Source: Platycnemis pennipes (lineage: Eukaryota > Arthropoda > Insecta > Odonata > Platycnemididae). From it: 64,000 nt of DNA. This document shows positions 24,940 to 37,448 of this stretch, one piece after another. The notes beneath the pieces were generated by a model. The model was given only the letters and a program-made list of their open reading frames with translations, did not search any database and was not told the origin of the DNA. The stretch is from assembly GCA_933228895.1 (NCBI GenBank), contig OW121857.1, forward strand, positions 72,721,672-72,785,671, in the 5' to 3' direction. The position numbers and the translations under genes are program-made. Numbering within the stretch: the first letter of the stretch is position 1; the number at the start of each line of letters is the position of its first letter.

Positions 24940-25045
24940 ACATCTACGTAGTGCCTACTTGCGAACCAACGCGAGGATGTGCGACAGGGGAGAATATCAC
25001 CATACATACACCATTTACGTGCAACTAAGATATACCATTCAATAC
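24940..25045 (-). repeat. Dispersed repeat family A, diverged copy
   Basis: CATCTACGTAGTGCC, GGATGTGCGACAGGGGAGAA, then CGTGCAACTAAGATATACCA, the last resembling the ACATGTAACTAAGATCTACA in the 16681 copy. Confidence 0.55.
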
Positions 25046-26260
25046 TAACCACGCAAATAAGAGCGACCACTGCAGATTACTCTAACAATATTTCATCTAC
25101 CTATCACTTTGCTTATTTTTAATGTGCTGAATCAATTTCATATGTGAATAATTTGATGAAATTCTATTCATTGTCACGGATTATAAACAAAGTAGTCAGT
25201 ATAGTCAACATTTGTTGAGCCTCATATTCACCAGCTAAGTGCGCAAAGGTTCTATCCGGTAGAGTATTTATCTCCCTTGGCTGTCCATTCCCATCGAATT
25301 TGCAAGGAGAGTTCTGGTCAGTCCAAGTTCAACATCACTTTTTATTGACCAGCTAGAGTACAGGATCACTGAATTCTATAGCCCAGTAAATTTGTTATTC
25401 ATCTTCCATTCACACTTTGCATTAATATATGCATCAGTTTTTACTCTAATTCAATGAGCTATTTCATTTATAAGCTTAAGACTGTTCTCGACTTCCGTTG
25501 CTGGAGATACTTTGAATAGTTACATGTATCGGATTGCTTCACATACCATCATTCGTCATAACTCTTAAGATCGGTTTTACTCGTTTCAACTTGTCGGCTG
25601 TCAACTCGTTTCTTCCTACGGCTAGCCTTGTATTATGTAATTCTTTTGTTTCATCCTTCACTACTGCTTCACTATCTAAGATCTTCACATGCAGTACTTC
25701 CCTTTCACTATTCCCTTGATAACTTTTTATGAGACCATGACGTGTCAAATCGTGTCCTATTATGTTCTTCTATCCTCACTTTGTAATTTCTTCGGGGAAG
25801 AACGTTTAATACAACTAATTTACATACATTCATTATCATTTGGCGTTTGTTACAACACCCTGCCGTTCCCATTTTACACGTGTTGACCAAGATTTCCCAG
25901 GAGAGTATCTACGGATACAAGTGAGAGGGGCTACCATGTACGGGGGATATTTATTTGAGGAGATCTGTCGAACGCTCGTCTGAAACATTTTCCTCAATCC
26001 AGGAACACTTTCCCAAGTCTCAGTTTCCCAGTCTGTCTACCAAGAGGATTGTGGATCTTACATTTGAACGCTTGGTCTCTCCTGTAAAATCCTCTCTTTC
26101 GACCGCTCAGGTTTGACTCTTGCGCCGGGTGAGAATTCAACTTATGAATACACCCATTCGACCCGTGACAATTCTTTTTAGCCATACCGCCGACTGCCCT
26201 AAAAAAAACCACACTCTTGCGCCTCCGCGGGTGAAACAAACCTGTTCAAAACTCTTTCCC
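25046..26260. other. AT-rich non-coding stretch
   Basis: No supported exon or RNA gene recognised. Confidence 0.35.
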
Positions 26261-27440
26261 ACCCTCTCGCTCCACCCATGAGCTTTTCATCCCTGTCCGT
26301 CTTTGCGGATGGGGGGATGAAAAAAATTCCCTTTCATGCGTATACATATTTGTATGTGCCAATCCGTGAGCTCCCCACATTATCCTGCCCATGCATTTCA
26401 AATCGGCACCTCCTACCTCCCGGGCAATCCTTCCCTCGGTTCCCGTTTTCGGGGATCTTTACATATTTCCTCCCTTACCCGCTCCCTCCCTGCACCATCC
26501 ACACCCCAACCACTCAGTCCCGCTGCAACAGCTTTCCGTCACGTCTTTTATCCTCCGCCAACCATCCCCGACCATCCAAACAACCAACCATCTCTTGCCC
26601 ATTTCGTTTTCTCCCCCTTTTTCTATCTCTCTTCCCTATTCATACCACACTCGCAGCTCGAAGTAAAGGGATTTCTTTCCTCTCCCAACAATGGCCACTT
26701 CTTCCTCCACGCGGCTCGTAAAGAAGGGAAGAATCAAAAGGAGAGTTTGGTTCCTCTGGGATCCTCTTGTCGTGCGTCCGTATGAGGCCGTGGTGGGGCT
26801 AAAACGTTGCGTTTGCGTGTGGCGTTGGCGAGCCCGTGAGCAGAGCCGGGTTCACGCCGGCACAAGTGCCTGAGGGGTGGATTCGCTGTGGCCAAAACAC
26901 GTAAGCACGCCGCGTTCCTAAATATTCCCTCTCTCGTTCCTTTCCCATCTCCAAACTCTCTCTCCCTGGTGGAACCAACCCGTGAGAGAGCCCTCGTTCT
27001 CCTCCTCCCTCCCCTCGCGGACGAAAATGGGACCTCTCCTCCCATTTGAAAGAAGCGGAGGAAAAGAAAAGGTGTCTCTCTTTCTTACCATCTTTCCTTC
27101 CTCACCTCCCTGCCGTCTTTTCCCTCGTTCTTTACCCTCAAGGGTCCTGCCCACCTTTCCCCCTCCAATGCTCGGAGGCAAAGGGAATTCTTCCGAACTT
27201 AAAAGGCTAGATTCCGTTTTGCCCGTGCGTGATTTCTGTGCACACGCGCCTGGGCACGTTGAAAAGGTGGGGACGGTTTCGCTCGCGGTGGTCTCTCTTT
27301 CATTCCTCATCCCTCATCGGTCTTTTCTTATTTTTTTCTTTTACTCCACATTATCTCCTCGTCTTATTATTCCACCCGATCTTGGGTCTACGGGTACGCG
27401 AATATGTTTTAGATCCACATCTTAGTCGCCCCATTTCAGA
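26261..27440. other. GC-rich, C/T-biased block
   Basis: Strong C/T bias on the + strand at 26380-26680 and 26980-27400, separated by a CpG-containing GC-rich patch (26760-26900). Frames up to 149 codons on both strands reflect composition. No splice-bounded exon or domain recognised. A promoter-proximal or untranslated role is possible only as speculation. Confidence 0.4.
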
Positions 27441-28500
27441 GTGAAGAGGGTGAAAGTCAAGGGTGTGAAGACAATAACCCGTAGCACCGTGGTTTTAATG
27501 CAGATATAAGTGCATTTATGACTCATCCGAATAATTAAAGTTCATAACCTCGGTTTCTCGAAGGTCTAATATTCCGTAAGGGAGGGACGAGTTTTAAATC
27601 TGCTGTTTCTCTACATGGTCTAATCTGCTGATCGGAGTGAATTCTCACTGTCAGAAAAAAATCATGTATCTGGCTCAACATCGCTTGCTGCCTTTTAGAT
27701 TGGAGACACTCTTTTTCTCATTTTTTCCGTAAGTGCAGTAAAAGTAACATTTTTTTAACAGTTTTCTTAAAATGGTCGTTCATCATCTTTAGATATACCC
27801 TACTCCCGTAGTAAACTTGTTCTCTGCGTTTTTCAATAATTTCTGTTAGCTGCAGTTGTGATTGAACCATCGGCGCTGCATTGCCAAAATTTTTCTCTAT
27901 TAATCGAGAAATCTCTAAATAAATTTGTAATTAAATATGTAGCTTTAAAGCCCAACAAATTCGTAAATATACATAACCTTGATAATTTGCCTTATTCCAT
28001 CATTCTATTAAGAGATTTAAAGATTACAAAGCAAAACACATTGTGTATCATTCATTGCAGGCATAATTTGCATGTGCGACTGTTGTTCCAGCTTATAAAT
28101 CCATCCGGCAACAGACACTTCCAATGCATGCATTTTTTAGATGCGTTAATGATTTTATTGGTGAATGACGAAACAAAAATTCCAGGCCAATAAATATCGG
28201 CATCAGTGTTGTGATCCATTCTGTTAATTTTTGATGTATCCAAGTCCATAAAAAAATGAGAGAAGAATCGATAAATGTCGAGTGTGATGCAATTTGTACT
28301 CATCACGGAGTCTGTTGGAAGCCGGGTGTAGAGTAAAAATAATGAAAATGCGGTCTTCCTGTAGAAAGCATGCCCTATATTCTACTTATACTCACTTGGT
28401 TCTTGACGCCACCCCCTGCGTCGAATTAAGCTAGTGCGAGACTTGAATCAAGTTGGCGAATCTCTCTTTAAATGCAATTCGGGCGAAAATCTGCTCAAAT
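27441..28500. other. AT-rich non-coding stretch
   Basis: A 30-nt segment 27699-27728 lies between TTGCTGCCTTTTAG and GTAAGT, but it encodes a low-information peptide and the 5' match to the donor is poor. Nothing else is visible. Confidence 0.3.
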
Positions 28501-29230
28501 GCAATTAAACACTACTCCAAGCGGGTAATGTGGATGTACACGCATGTGAAGCAGGGATCTGGTGCCGCTTTTGAAGGGTGCAAAACACACGCCCTTCACC
28601 CCCTCGTCTCCCTTCAACGTCGGCTTCCCTAGAGAGACAAGCATTGGGGGGGAAATGCCTTGCACCCCTTTTCCCAGTCCACCCCCACGGCCAATTTACC
28701 CCCTTCCCTCGGTCCCTAGGGTATCGTGTTTTGTACGTAGGTGACCGGTGGAAAATAGGATTAAGTAATCCCTTTCTAAAAACAACCCACGCTCCTACCC
28801 ATACCCAAATTACCCCCTCGACCAAAATCGCCCTGTACTTGCTCTGTTCATCCCCCTCACCCCCACAAACTTCCTCCCCTATTTCATACCATTTTCTCTT
28901 AAGGGTAGCGCTGTACCGGAAAGGGTTACTGGAGTGTACAGAGACAGAGAGGGGAGGAGGGAGGGATTGGGAGTGTGCGCATGGTTTCGGCTTCCAGTTC
29001 GGCTACTGGAGGGTGGAGGTTTGGAAGGAAGCTGTCGGTGGCTACTACCGCATGTTGGCCTGCCAGGGTGGGAGGGGATAGGGGGTGGGAGCTAGGGGTT
29101 GATGTGGAAGGGAGAGTACGAGTCTTGTTACTGTCGGCTGTAGTCGCCCTCGTGGAGTGGGCCGTATGTGGTTGGGTGACCGGTCACATTCCATAATGTC
29201 CCCCGCACGTGGGTTTTGCCAGGTACGCAT
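28501..29230. other. GC-rich block, C-rich then G-rich
   Basis: C-rich on the + strand to about 28880, then G/A-rich from 28910 to 29200, a composition switch like that at 15885-16600. Open frames up to 167 codons have no recognisable protein. Confidence 0.4.
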
Positions 29231-30680
29231 AACCAATCTCACCCTCTACTCGACCCCCCAATTGAAACGGGTCGTCATGTAAAAAGAAATTTCATCTTTT
29301 TTTTCATTTCGTTTCGCGAAAAAGCTCGCCGATGCCTCGGCAATTTTTCCGCGTGCCCGTAATTTTTTTCCACGCCAACGGATTGGAATTTGCGGAAGTT
29401 TTCATCATTATTTTTTTCTCTCTCTCTTTCTCGTTGCTTCCGCGAACCCTTCCCCTATGTCTCTCCCGCACGCCACGATGCCGGACTGGAAAAAAAATAA
29501 GTAGCAAAAACGTTTCTGGGGGTGGGACGGGTGAGGTGAGGTGGGAAAGCACCCGTTTTTTTCAATTAGTAAGCCGGGAAAAAAAATAATTGACGGTTTG
29601 AAACTAACTCGTTGCGTCACATGTGACGGATTCAAAATATCGGTTGCCGCTTGATTCTTTTGTTTATCCCCGAGTGATTTTTTTCGCGTCGTGCTCTTTC
29701 TCTCTCCCGAAAAAAATGCGACTCTTTTGACGTTGACGCTTTAAATATTTTCGTCCCAATTGCATATCATGATGCCGCCGCCCGCGTTAGGCGTCCCGCG
29801 CATTTAAATTCCGACGCCTCAGATTTCGATGCCATCAGCGAAAGTTCAGAGTTCGACATTCCGTAATTTGAATATAAATAAAATATTGGATTAATAACAT
29901 GTGGAAACGGGCTGACTTAAAATTTGATCCCCGCGAAAAATGTCCATTCCTTTCGCTACATTCGTCGCGAGTTGGTGACCTATTTCGGAATTTGTTCTGT
30001 CGGCTGGGGGATTTATTTTACTTTTCCTGTTCGCGAGTTGATTCCGTTCAAGCCGCTAAAAGAGCGTTTAGCCGACGATTTATGGCTACGACTTCTTTCA
30101 TAGAGTTTCAGAATGGGAAATTTGGATTGAATTTAAGATTTTTGTCTCTTGTTTGGCAGAAAAAAATATTTTCGATCAAACTCTTTGATTACACAAGTTT
30201 TTTTTGATAATTCTGTGTAACTTCCCACTCACTATCTTACCATGTGCTCAACAGAATATTTTGGGGATGTTTTAAAATTCTCATCACGAGGCACGAGCCA
30301 CATCAGTTTGTGTGTGCAACTTGTAGCAATTTTAGATGCCATGTATTTACTGTATCTCCGTACAAACTGGCATCCTATTGGCAGTTACGAACGAGCTTTC
30401 GTTTTAATCCGTATAACTCCGCTCCGGTACCCTCACTACCTCCTCACTCCCACCCATCATGCCTCATGTTTCATATCCCTGCATGCATAACAGGGGTACG
30501 ACGATTCTATAGGAGAGGGGGAGGAGAGAGGGAGAGGGTGAGAGAGACTGAGGGAGGAGAGTATTGCAGGGGGATTTTTAATTCATTTTTACGCCGCGAG
30601 AGCAATGGCGCATGCGATTAGCAGGCCCCAATGCATGTGCTATAGAATCCATACCGAGCAGCGACTACCAGCAGGCCTTA
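29231..30680. other. Mixed non-coding stretch
   Basis: T-rich and A-rich homopolymer runs, a short (AG)n-like run near 30510-30545, no supported exon. Confidence 0.35.
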
Positions 30681-30699
30681 TTCGTTCGGGCCTCTGTTC

Positions 30700-31020
30700 T
30701 GGCTTGATGTAAAACACACCTTCCCCTCCCGTTCTCCCCCGCCCCTCAAAACCTCATCAACAATGTGTTCACAAGTGTGTTTTGAAACGGATGTGCCGCG
30801 GCGAAGTCCTCCCGACGCATCCTCGTATTCCTGTTCCCCCCTCCCGTCCCTCCCTGATTCCCCACTCCCCCATCTCCACTCCACCCTTCCCCTCCCACTC
30901 CTGCATCTCTCCCACCGTCCTATGCCACTCATTTAACCCTTTTCTCTTTTCCCTCTTTTCGTTGTGCTTACCTTTCCGGGCCGGCAGCTCGCTGGAGAGC
31001 GAAAGGGAGGAGGGATCGCG
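30700..31020. other. C/T-rich block
   Basis: Near-continuous C/T on the + strand at 30810-30960. Opposing frames of 80-84 codons are a composition effect. Confidence 0.4.
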
Positions 31021-31690
31021 ATGAAAATCATTTCGTAGGAAATACGCGATCCGTTCCCATGCCGTCCTTTTATTCGTCTACCTTCCCGTTTCATCATGAA
31101 TGCACGGCCAAACCTTGCAGATTGAAATGAGTTTCGGACTCGGCTTTGGTAATCTAGTGTTTTTTCCTCTTTGTTGAGCAATTGTTTGCATACATCCCCG
31201 CATGAAAAATGTTGAAATTCCGATGAGACCCTTCGTTGATTTCGATTACTATAAATATTTTTTGGCAGGAATGGCGTGATGTTTGATGACACTTCGGTAC
31301 TGTGTTTTTCGTCCTGGCGTATTTATATATCTTTCCCACATTTGTGATACATACATATCCAAGGGTATGTAATAGTTACACTTATATTCCATTTTTTCAT
31401 TAGGAATAGCAGGCCAAAAAAGTACTATTTTTAAGTGTACTTTTGATACCTACATGTAGAATTGAGAGAAATATTGTATCCTTGATTTTGAGAAGCGGGG
31501 AAAACCTGAAGAATGCAATGGGGCCAGTGTGGGCCGGAATTAACGCTTTATCACATGTAGTTAGATAGCTAAAAAGCGATTTCGATTGGGTCTATTACGC
31601 CTTTAAGTTTCCTTCAAGGATAGGCCATTTTTTCAGACATATGCCTCTCATGATAGATTTTCAATGATAATAGTTTGTGTTTTTGTATCA

Positions 31691-31873
31691 AATAGAAAAC
31701 CACTTTGTAAGTTTCCACAAAATTTTATTGAAACACCGACCTAGGTTTCGATTGTATACCAATCATCTTCAAGGTTCAATTACCTTATATATACAATCGA
31801 ATGGTATACAATCGAAACCTAGGTCGGTGTTACAATAAAATTTTGTGGAATCTTAAAAAGTCGTTTTTCTATT
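31691..31873 (-). repeat. Foldback element with hammerhead-like core (minus strand)
   Basis: Two arms of about 71 nt (31691-31761 and 31802-31873) are inverted copies with about six differences. They share CCACAAAATTTTATTG and ACCGACCTAGGTTTCGATTG. The asymmetric loop on the minus strand reads TTGAAGATGATTGGTATACA, followed by ATCGAAACC. That resembles the hammerhead core CUGANGA, stem II (GATTG/CAATC), GAAAC, but the first core base is U instead of C and one extra base precedes stem II. Hammerhead motifs are known from Penelope-like retroelements; this link is inference. Confidence 0.7.
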
Positions 31874-32259
31874 TTATACTATCATGTGGTTCCACCAAGT
31901 CAAGCCTGAAGACTTCCTTTTTAGTTTTTGTTTTTTTAAATGTGCTATTTTTCACGTCAGGGTAAATATTTAAGAGTAACGAACATCAGAATTTATAGAT
32001 GAACAGAATGAACTTCGCAGACTATTATCACGTGGGAAGAGGATGAATTTTATGCAGTTCACTATATACAATAGAATAACCACCACTATCTTTAAATGAA
32101 CATGTCGTGCAAGTCAAAATGCGTGGGGTGTGCAAAGTGTTAAATTTCATCTAGTTAGAGTGCCTGAAAACGTCAAGTTCATTCATCGCTTGGTATTTGT
32201 GCTAGTGAATCAGTTGAGGGTGGGATGAGGTGAATTCACTTCTGCTCTTGTCACGTTCG

Positions 32260-33560
32260 CCTGAAGCCATGGCATGACGAGGCCCCGGATCTCCTCACTC
32301 TGGCCCTATTTTCTTTATCTTTCCCCCGTTCTGCCTGATCATTCCACTCTGCTCGTCACGATGACGGGGAGCGGGGAAACATTATTTGATCTACTCTCCC
32401 GTCCCATGAACCTTTAAATTCATCCCCCGGAGCGGGTGTCGAACCCCTCTCCACCAAGTGAGAGGGGTTGCGGTGACGGGGCACAGGTCCGGTAGGGACG
32501 TGAGGGGGTTGTTTGGGAGATGGGCGTTGTTTCGATCCCCCCCCGTTGTGCCCGCCCACTTATGCGCATAGCACCCACCTCCATATACGCCGCGGCAACA
32601 ACAGAGTTTTGAGAGCGCTCGCGGTCGGCTCATCCGTTTCCGGGCCCGAACAAAAAGGAGAGCGAGTGGTGCGGCACTCGTCGGGTGTGGGGAGGTGTAT
32701 ACGGGGTGGGTGAGATGACTGTAAACTCCGGTGCACACCGCGTGTGTGTATGCACCCTTTTCAGTGCTTTTCAAAAACGGACCAATCCCGTGTGACGAGA
32801 GGATACTCACCCTCAGATCCCCCCACCTTTCCATTTCCCCTCCCACTCTCCGCTTCCATCCGCGGGACCAATGCATTCCCACCCTCTCCAAAACACATCC
32901 TCTCTCTCCCCCTCATCCCCACGTTTTCGTAAATGCGCCCGCTGATTCTCATTTGTCGGCCGCCCGGCGGATGGCGATGCTTCTTTTTTTTTTGGTTGCG
33001 CCCAATTCCCTCCCGCCACCAACACCCCCTTTTCCATCCCCTCCCTACCTCTTTCTCTCCATCACCCCCTCCACGGGACTTTTCCGAGACAAAAAGGCGA
33101 TTTCCGCAAAAGCTTGGATGCGTTCGTTTTCGGCGCTGTGCGTACGCGAGCCTGTTTGACACGGGAGGAAAGCTGTGGTGGTGCCGGAGTGGGGTGGTTT
33201 TTGTGAAACGCGTGCTTTCTGGTCGGCGGGAGAGTTATCAAAACGTTCCGAGCTGCTTTGTTACGGCCGCGAGGCTTGCCGGTGAGAAGGACATGGGCTT
33301 TTGTGGGCGTGGATTCGAAGCTGGGAGGGATGTAGGGTGGGTGGGCACGCGAAGCGCAACCTGCCTTCTCTTTCATCCCTCCTCTCTTCTGTCCGAATCA
33401 CTCCGCCTCATTCCGCCGGGGCAATGGTTCGCGGTGCATTTTGGGTGCAGGAGGTTGGTACGAGTGCTTTGTGGCTCTTTGGGTTTCGGGAGGTGACGGT
33501 TTTGACTCCCACTCACCATCGTGTACTACGCGATCATTCCACCCTCCTGTTCTCTTCCTT
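32260..33560. other. GC-rich block, C/T tract inside
   Basis: CpG-rich on both sides of a long C/T tract (32800-33090). Frames up to 187 codons (32933-33496) are open on both strands without recognisable domains; C/T runs lack stop trinucleotides, which accounts for them. Could be a CpG-rich regulatory region or untranslated exon, not demonstrated. Confidence 0.4.
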
Positions 33561-33835
33561 CTGTGGCAGCTCGAGATATATTCTGAACGCAAGTCCAGTG
33601 ATGTATTTACTTTGGAGCAAACTTTCGAGTAACAATCGGTTAAATTTTTGGGAGCTTGGTACATATATTTGCGGAATTTGGATCTGTTTTTGACTTCATG
33701 ACAGTGGCGGGTGCGGAATGAAGGAAGTAGCCCAACATGGAAAGAAGTGCTTTCCAAATTACACTAATTTCTATTGCCCCTATCGCGTGGAAGAAGCTCA
33801 TCTCCTTTATTTAATCTTGAATCTTCATCATCATT

Positions 33836-33932
33836 GGTCAACAATCCTAGGATTGGCTTGACGCAGCTTTCCACTCGATTCTTCTATCGGCCAACCTTTT
33901 CATTGTGACGTAATTCTTCTCTTTTACACTCT
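33836..33932 (-). mobile_element. Short LINE tail with 12-bp target-site duplication
   Basis: Only about 97 bases of the LINE 3' end remain: CTAGGATTGTTGACC and the tail ATGATGATGA on the minus strand. The flanks carry an exact 12-bp direct repeat ATCTTGAATCTT at 33824-33835 and 33933-33944. This is the signature of a severely 5'-truncated, target-primed insertion. Confidence 0.85.
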
Positions 33933-33944
33933 ATCTTGAATCTT

Positions 33945-35100
33945 AATGTATATAAATACTTATTTCTATATTAAATCTTTTCTTTTCACGGTGAGGGGTA
34001 AACTTGAGTCTAAATTCCAAAACTGCGTTTAAAATTCCATCTGCACCATTCATACCGTTGGTCATCACTTCCATTTATGTATAGGTATGTATTTACTCCA
34101 GAGGTATACTCTTTTGTTTATTAAAATAATTAAATCAAAGAAGAATCATTTTTAGGTAACAAGTGAATGGTTGTTGGCTAATGAATCTGTTTGAGACTTA
34201 CGGCTGTTTCATAGCCAGAGATGTCTTGCATGGATACTATCAAATACCATAGTTTAAATGACGGATATCTTAGTTGAATACAAACTCGCTCAGCAGAAAT
34301 GCAATCATAATGTTGATTGTAGATTTTAAATCGGATATTCGACTTCGGGTGCTTACAAGTACACCATAATTTTTTATTTGATTCCCTATTTAATTAGGTT
34401 GTGGAAAGTATTGTATAAATACTGGTGTGCATGTTTTAAAACCAACTATCGCTCTATGGTTTGCTTGACTGTCGTGGAATACTTTACGAATGGACCCCTA
34501 TGTTTTCTACGATATACCGTACGAAGTAACGATCAAACAAATAGGCATGGAAAATGAATGGAATAATTACTTGAATGTTCATCAACTTTTCAGGACGGTG
34601 AGTAATGCGGGGAGGGTGAGAATTAAAATCTCTGGAAATGCTTGTATTTTGAGCATAATTTGGCAGTAGCCTGGGGATTCCATTATATTAATGATGTTAA
34701 CCGAATATCCTAAAAATTTAGTGGCTGCAGACCGGGGTGTTACCTTCTGAAAGATCATCACACTTTATTGGGAATAGTAAATTGATGTTTTGAGCAGTTT
34801 GATACCGATGTATGAAAAAGCAAGAAAGTAGAATGACGCTTTACAAAAGAACTGATTAATTTACGAAATTTTGATAGATTGAATTTCATAACGACACAGG
34901 AAAAATTAAAATTATTCCTTTAAGATTTATTCAACTCCGAGAAGTTTTAAAACATTACAATTTCCGAAAATTTCAAGAGAATTACTTTGTCATTCTTTCG
35001 GCCACCTTCTAAGCACCACAAAAGTAACTGAATGTATTTGCTTTCTTTCAAGCTTCCCGCGATCACTTAGCACGATTGGAAGTCATTTCCAGAAAACCGT
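33945..35100. other. AT-rich non-coding stretch
   Basis: No supported exon or RNA. TTTTCAG at 34587-34593 followed by GTGAGT at 34598 leaves only four bases and is not an exon. Confidence 0.4.
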
Positions 35101-35109
35101 CTCGTCGTT

Positions 35110-35870
35110 GAGTTTTTGTCACGCGCTGGTATCATTTTCCTGGGAGGTCACCTCGTGAGGAAAGCCTCCCAACCCCTCGTAAATCTGCCTCAACACGTGC
35201 ATCGGGGGAGGGTGGGGGTGGTGTGGGCACGGATGGTGCAGCGACGGGTGTCGTGGGCACGGGTGGCCGGCTGGGTGAAAGAATTCGGCGGGTCGTAGGG
35301 GTCATGTGGTGGCGAGCGAGACGCGGAAGGTGGTCTTTGCGAGGGGAACGGGAAAAGGAGAGAGCGGAGAGGGAGAGAAATCAGGGTGCGTATTAAAGCT
35401 CTCTCAGCTGACACTTGACAGTCGTAATAAAACGCAGGGACTCTGCCCGTAAATTACTTTGCGGGGGACAGTCTGAAATGCGGCTCGGGCCAGCCGGGGT
35501 TGCATAGCGACGTTTTCCCCCTTCCAACTCCCCATCTGCATTCTTCAACTCTTCCCTCCCTCTTTTTCCTCCCCCTCTCTCCGATATTCCGCTCGGGTGC
35601 ATCTGCCGGATTCGCAGTGCATAATTTTTTCCTCACCGCCCACCCCAGCCAACGCAGCCAGCGCAATCTTCCCCCCCTCCCTTCACCACCCACCCTTCCC
35701 CCCAAAGCGCACGCTCCCGAATGTATCGCTGCTCATTTGTTCCCTCCCCGACCTCTGTATCTCCTCCCGCCCTTCTAACCGTTGCGGAGACGCGTGGGGC
35801 GATGGGAAGTAAACACGAGCTGCCATTTTTCGATGGTCCGCTATGCAGCGTGGCGATTTCCGCCCGAAAA
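35110..35870. other. GC-rich block, G-rich then C-rich
   Basis: G/A-rich on the + strand at 35180-35390 and C/T-rich at 35500-35780. Frames to 92 codons are open on opposite strands without recognisable products. Confidence 0.4.
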
Positions 35871-36682
35871 TATTATAAACGAAACATTTAATCCCTAGCT
35901 CTTGCGCTGGTTGAGGGATTGAGCCGGTCTACCGAAGCGGGTTTTCCCCCGGACGTTCAAATTTTATCGCGCTTCGATAGTCGTCCTTTGAGTTTTATGG
36001 TGAAATATACAAGGAATCAATGAGCTCTCCATGATGAAATTTGTACATGATGTAGGAACGGGTCCGAAATCTGAGAAATTCATCGCTGATTTTCAATTTT
36101 ACAGTGATCTGAAAGGCTGCGTCCAATAAACAACATATTCATCTTACAATCGTTGAATTTTACCCTTCTATTATCCAGTATAAAGAAGGGAACTGTTATG
36201 ATGTAAATGCGAAAGTAATCAGGAAAATAAAACATAAGTTCAATTGCTAACCACGATATTGTGATGCCACAGCTCTACGCTTCATTAAAAAAATCCCACA
36301 TCATATGCTTGAATATGCTTCATTTCCTCACGTTTACTGTTTTAAACAAGTTATTTACCACTGATAGACTTATACTCATTATAGAGTTCTTGGTATTTAA
36401 TATTTTATTTATCACTGTGTCATGCTTTGTGTAATATTCATGGCACTTTCTCATGAATAGCTTTATTAGTGCTCAAGCTATGCTATCGAATCGCTCCTTT
36501 CACTTTTTCCTTTTCTTAATTTACAGTTCTACTACATATTTGCTATTGCCATGTTTCTTTATCATCTCGATATTTTCTATTCTATTCTGTCTTCAATGCT
36601 ATTAAAAAAAGAAGATTAAAGATGAATTTCCAAAAAGAGATTTTGTTACATTCGTCGGGCCATTTTTAGCATGAAACGCTCT

Positions 36683-36709
36683 TCAACTGAAATCCTCAGT
36701 TTCAGTTGA
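36683..36709 (+). repeat. Small perfect hairpin
   Basis: TCAACTGAAA (36683-36692), 7-nt loop, TTTCAGTTGA (36700-36709). Its only significance is as structure; there is no terminator context in a eukaryotic window. Confidence 0.6.
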
Positions 36710-37079
36710 GGAACGCCCTGATATTGAAAACTGAAACGCATACTTTTGTTATCAAATATATTTATGATCACCTATATTTTGTTAGTAGCAGAGCAGAAAG
36801 AGTTCAATTGTTTGTAAATGTTATTTACACTTGCTAGCTGCCTCTCTTTGAAATGGAAGATTTCATTCCCTATTACCAATAAAAATTTCCCGTTTTATAC
36901 ACGTTTACTAATGCACGAGCGCCTATATTTTTATTTTCTCTTGGAACATTCATGCATTTTTGCTGTTGTGTTTCAGTTCCATTTACGTTTGAAGCGCATT
37001 TCTCCGCTGTAGCACCTACCCGCGGCTTAATTACGCTTTGATGCTGTTGAAAATTATTTCTCTTACGATACAATTTTTT

Positions 37080-37240
37080 TCCCTCTCGTGGTGTGACTTC
37101 AATGTCCAATTTATGACAGCTGATGCGTGCGCCGGACGCGGCGCTGTTAGCCGTGAAAAGATTAATGGACGCGGCGGCCGGGTGCGGTGTGATGCTTTAT
37201 AAAGCCCGTGCACTCACATCAATATCCCGAGAGAGATGTT
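37080..37240 (+). promoter_or_regulatory. Possible TATA-containing core promoter
   Basis: A CpG-rich patch (about 37110-37185, with GCGCCGGACGCGGCGC and GCGGCGGCCGG) is followed by TATAAA at 37198-37203. The TATAAA lies inside the palindrome GCTTTATAAAGC. A start about 25-30 bases downstream would fall near ATCAATATCCCG. No gene body or downstream exon is identified, and TATAAA is common by chance in such DNA. Confidence 0.25.
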
Positions 37241-37448
37241 CCTTAAAGCGTCTGCTTGAACTATTTTAATAATCCATCCCATGTTGTCACACTAGTGTGT
37301 ACTTATCCGTCGGGCACATTATCTTGTTCATCGATGCTCATTTGCAGCTTATTATTAATGTAACTGCCTGTAACATCGTATACATAATACCGAATATTGC
37401 TTGTAGTTTTCTTCTTGGTCAAGATACCAGCAAGTATTTTCGAAATGA

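Noticed and set aside
27699..27728. 30-nt splice-bounded segment
   Set aside because: T-rich, low-information peptide; donor has poor exon-side match.
28578..29081. 167-codon + strand frame
   Set aside because: Crosses a C-rich to G-rich switch and has opposing open frames; no recognisable protein.
32933..33496. 187-codon + strand frame
   Set aside because: Lies in a C/T-rich block that is open on both strands; composition explains it.
34587..34603. Acceptor TTTTCAG and donor GTGAGT four bases apart
   Set aside because: Too short to be an exon without transcript evidence.
36683..36709. Hairpin resembling a bacterial intrinsic terminator
   Set aside because: The window is clearly eukaryotic and no U-tract follows the stem.
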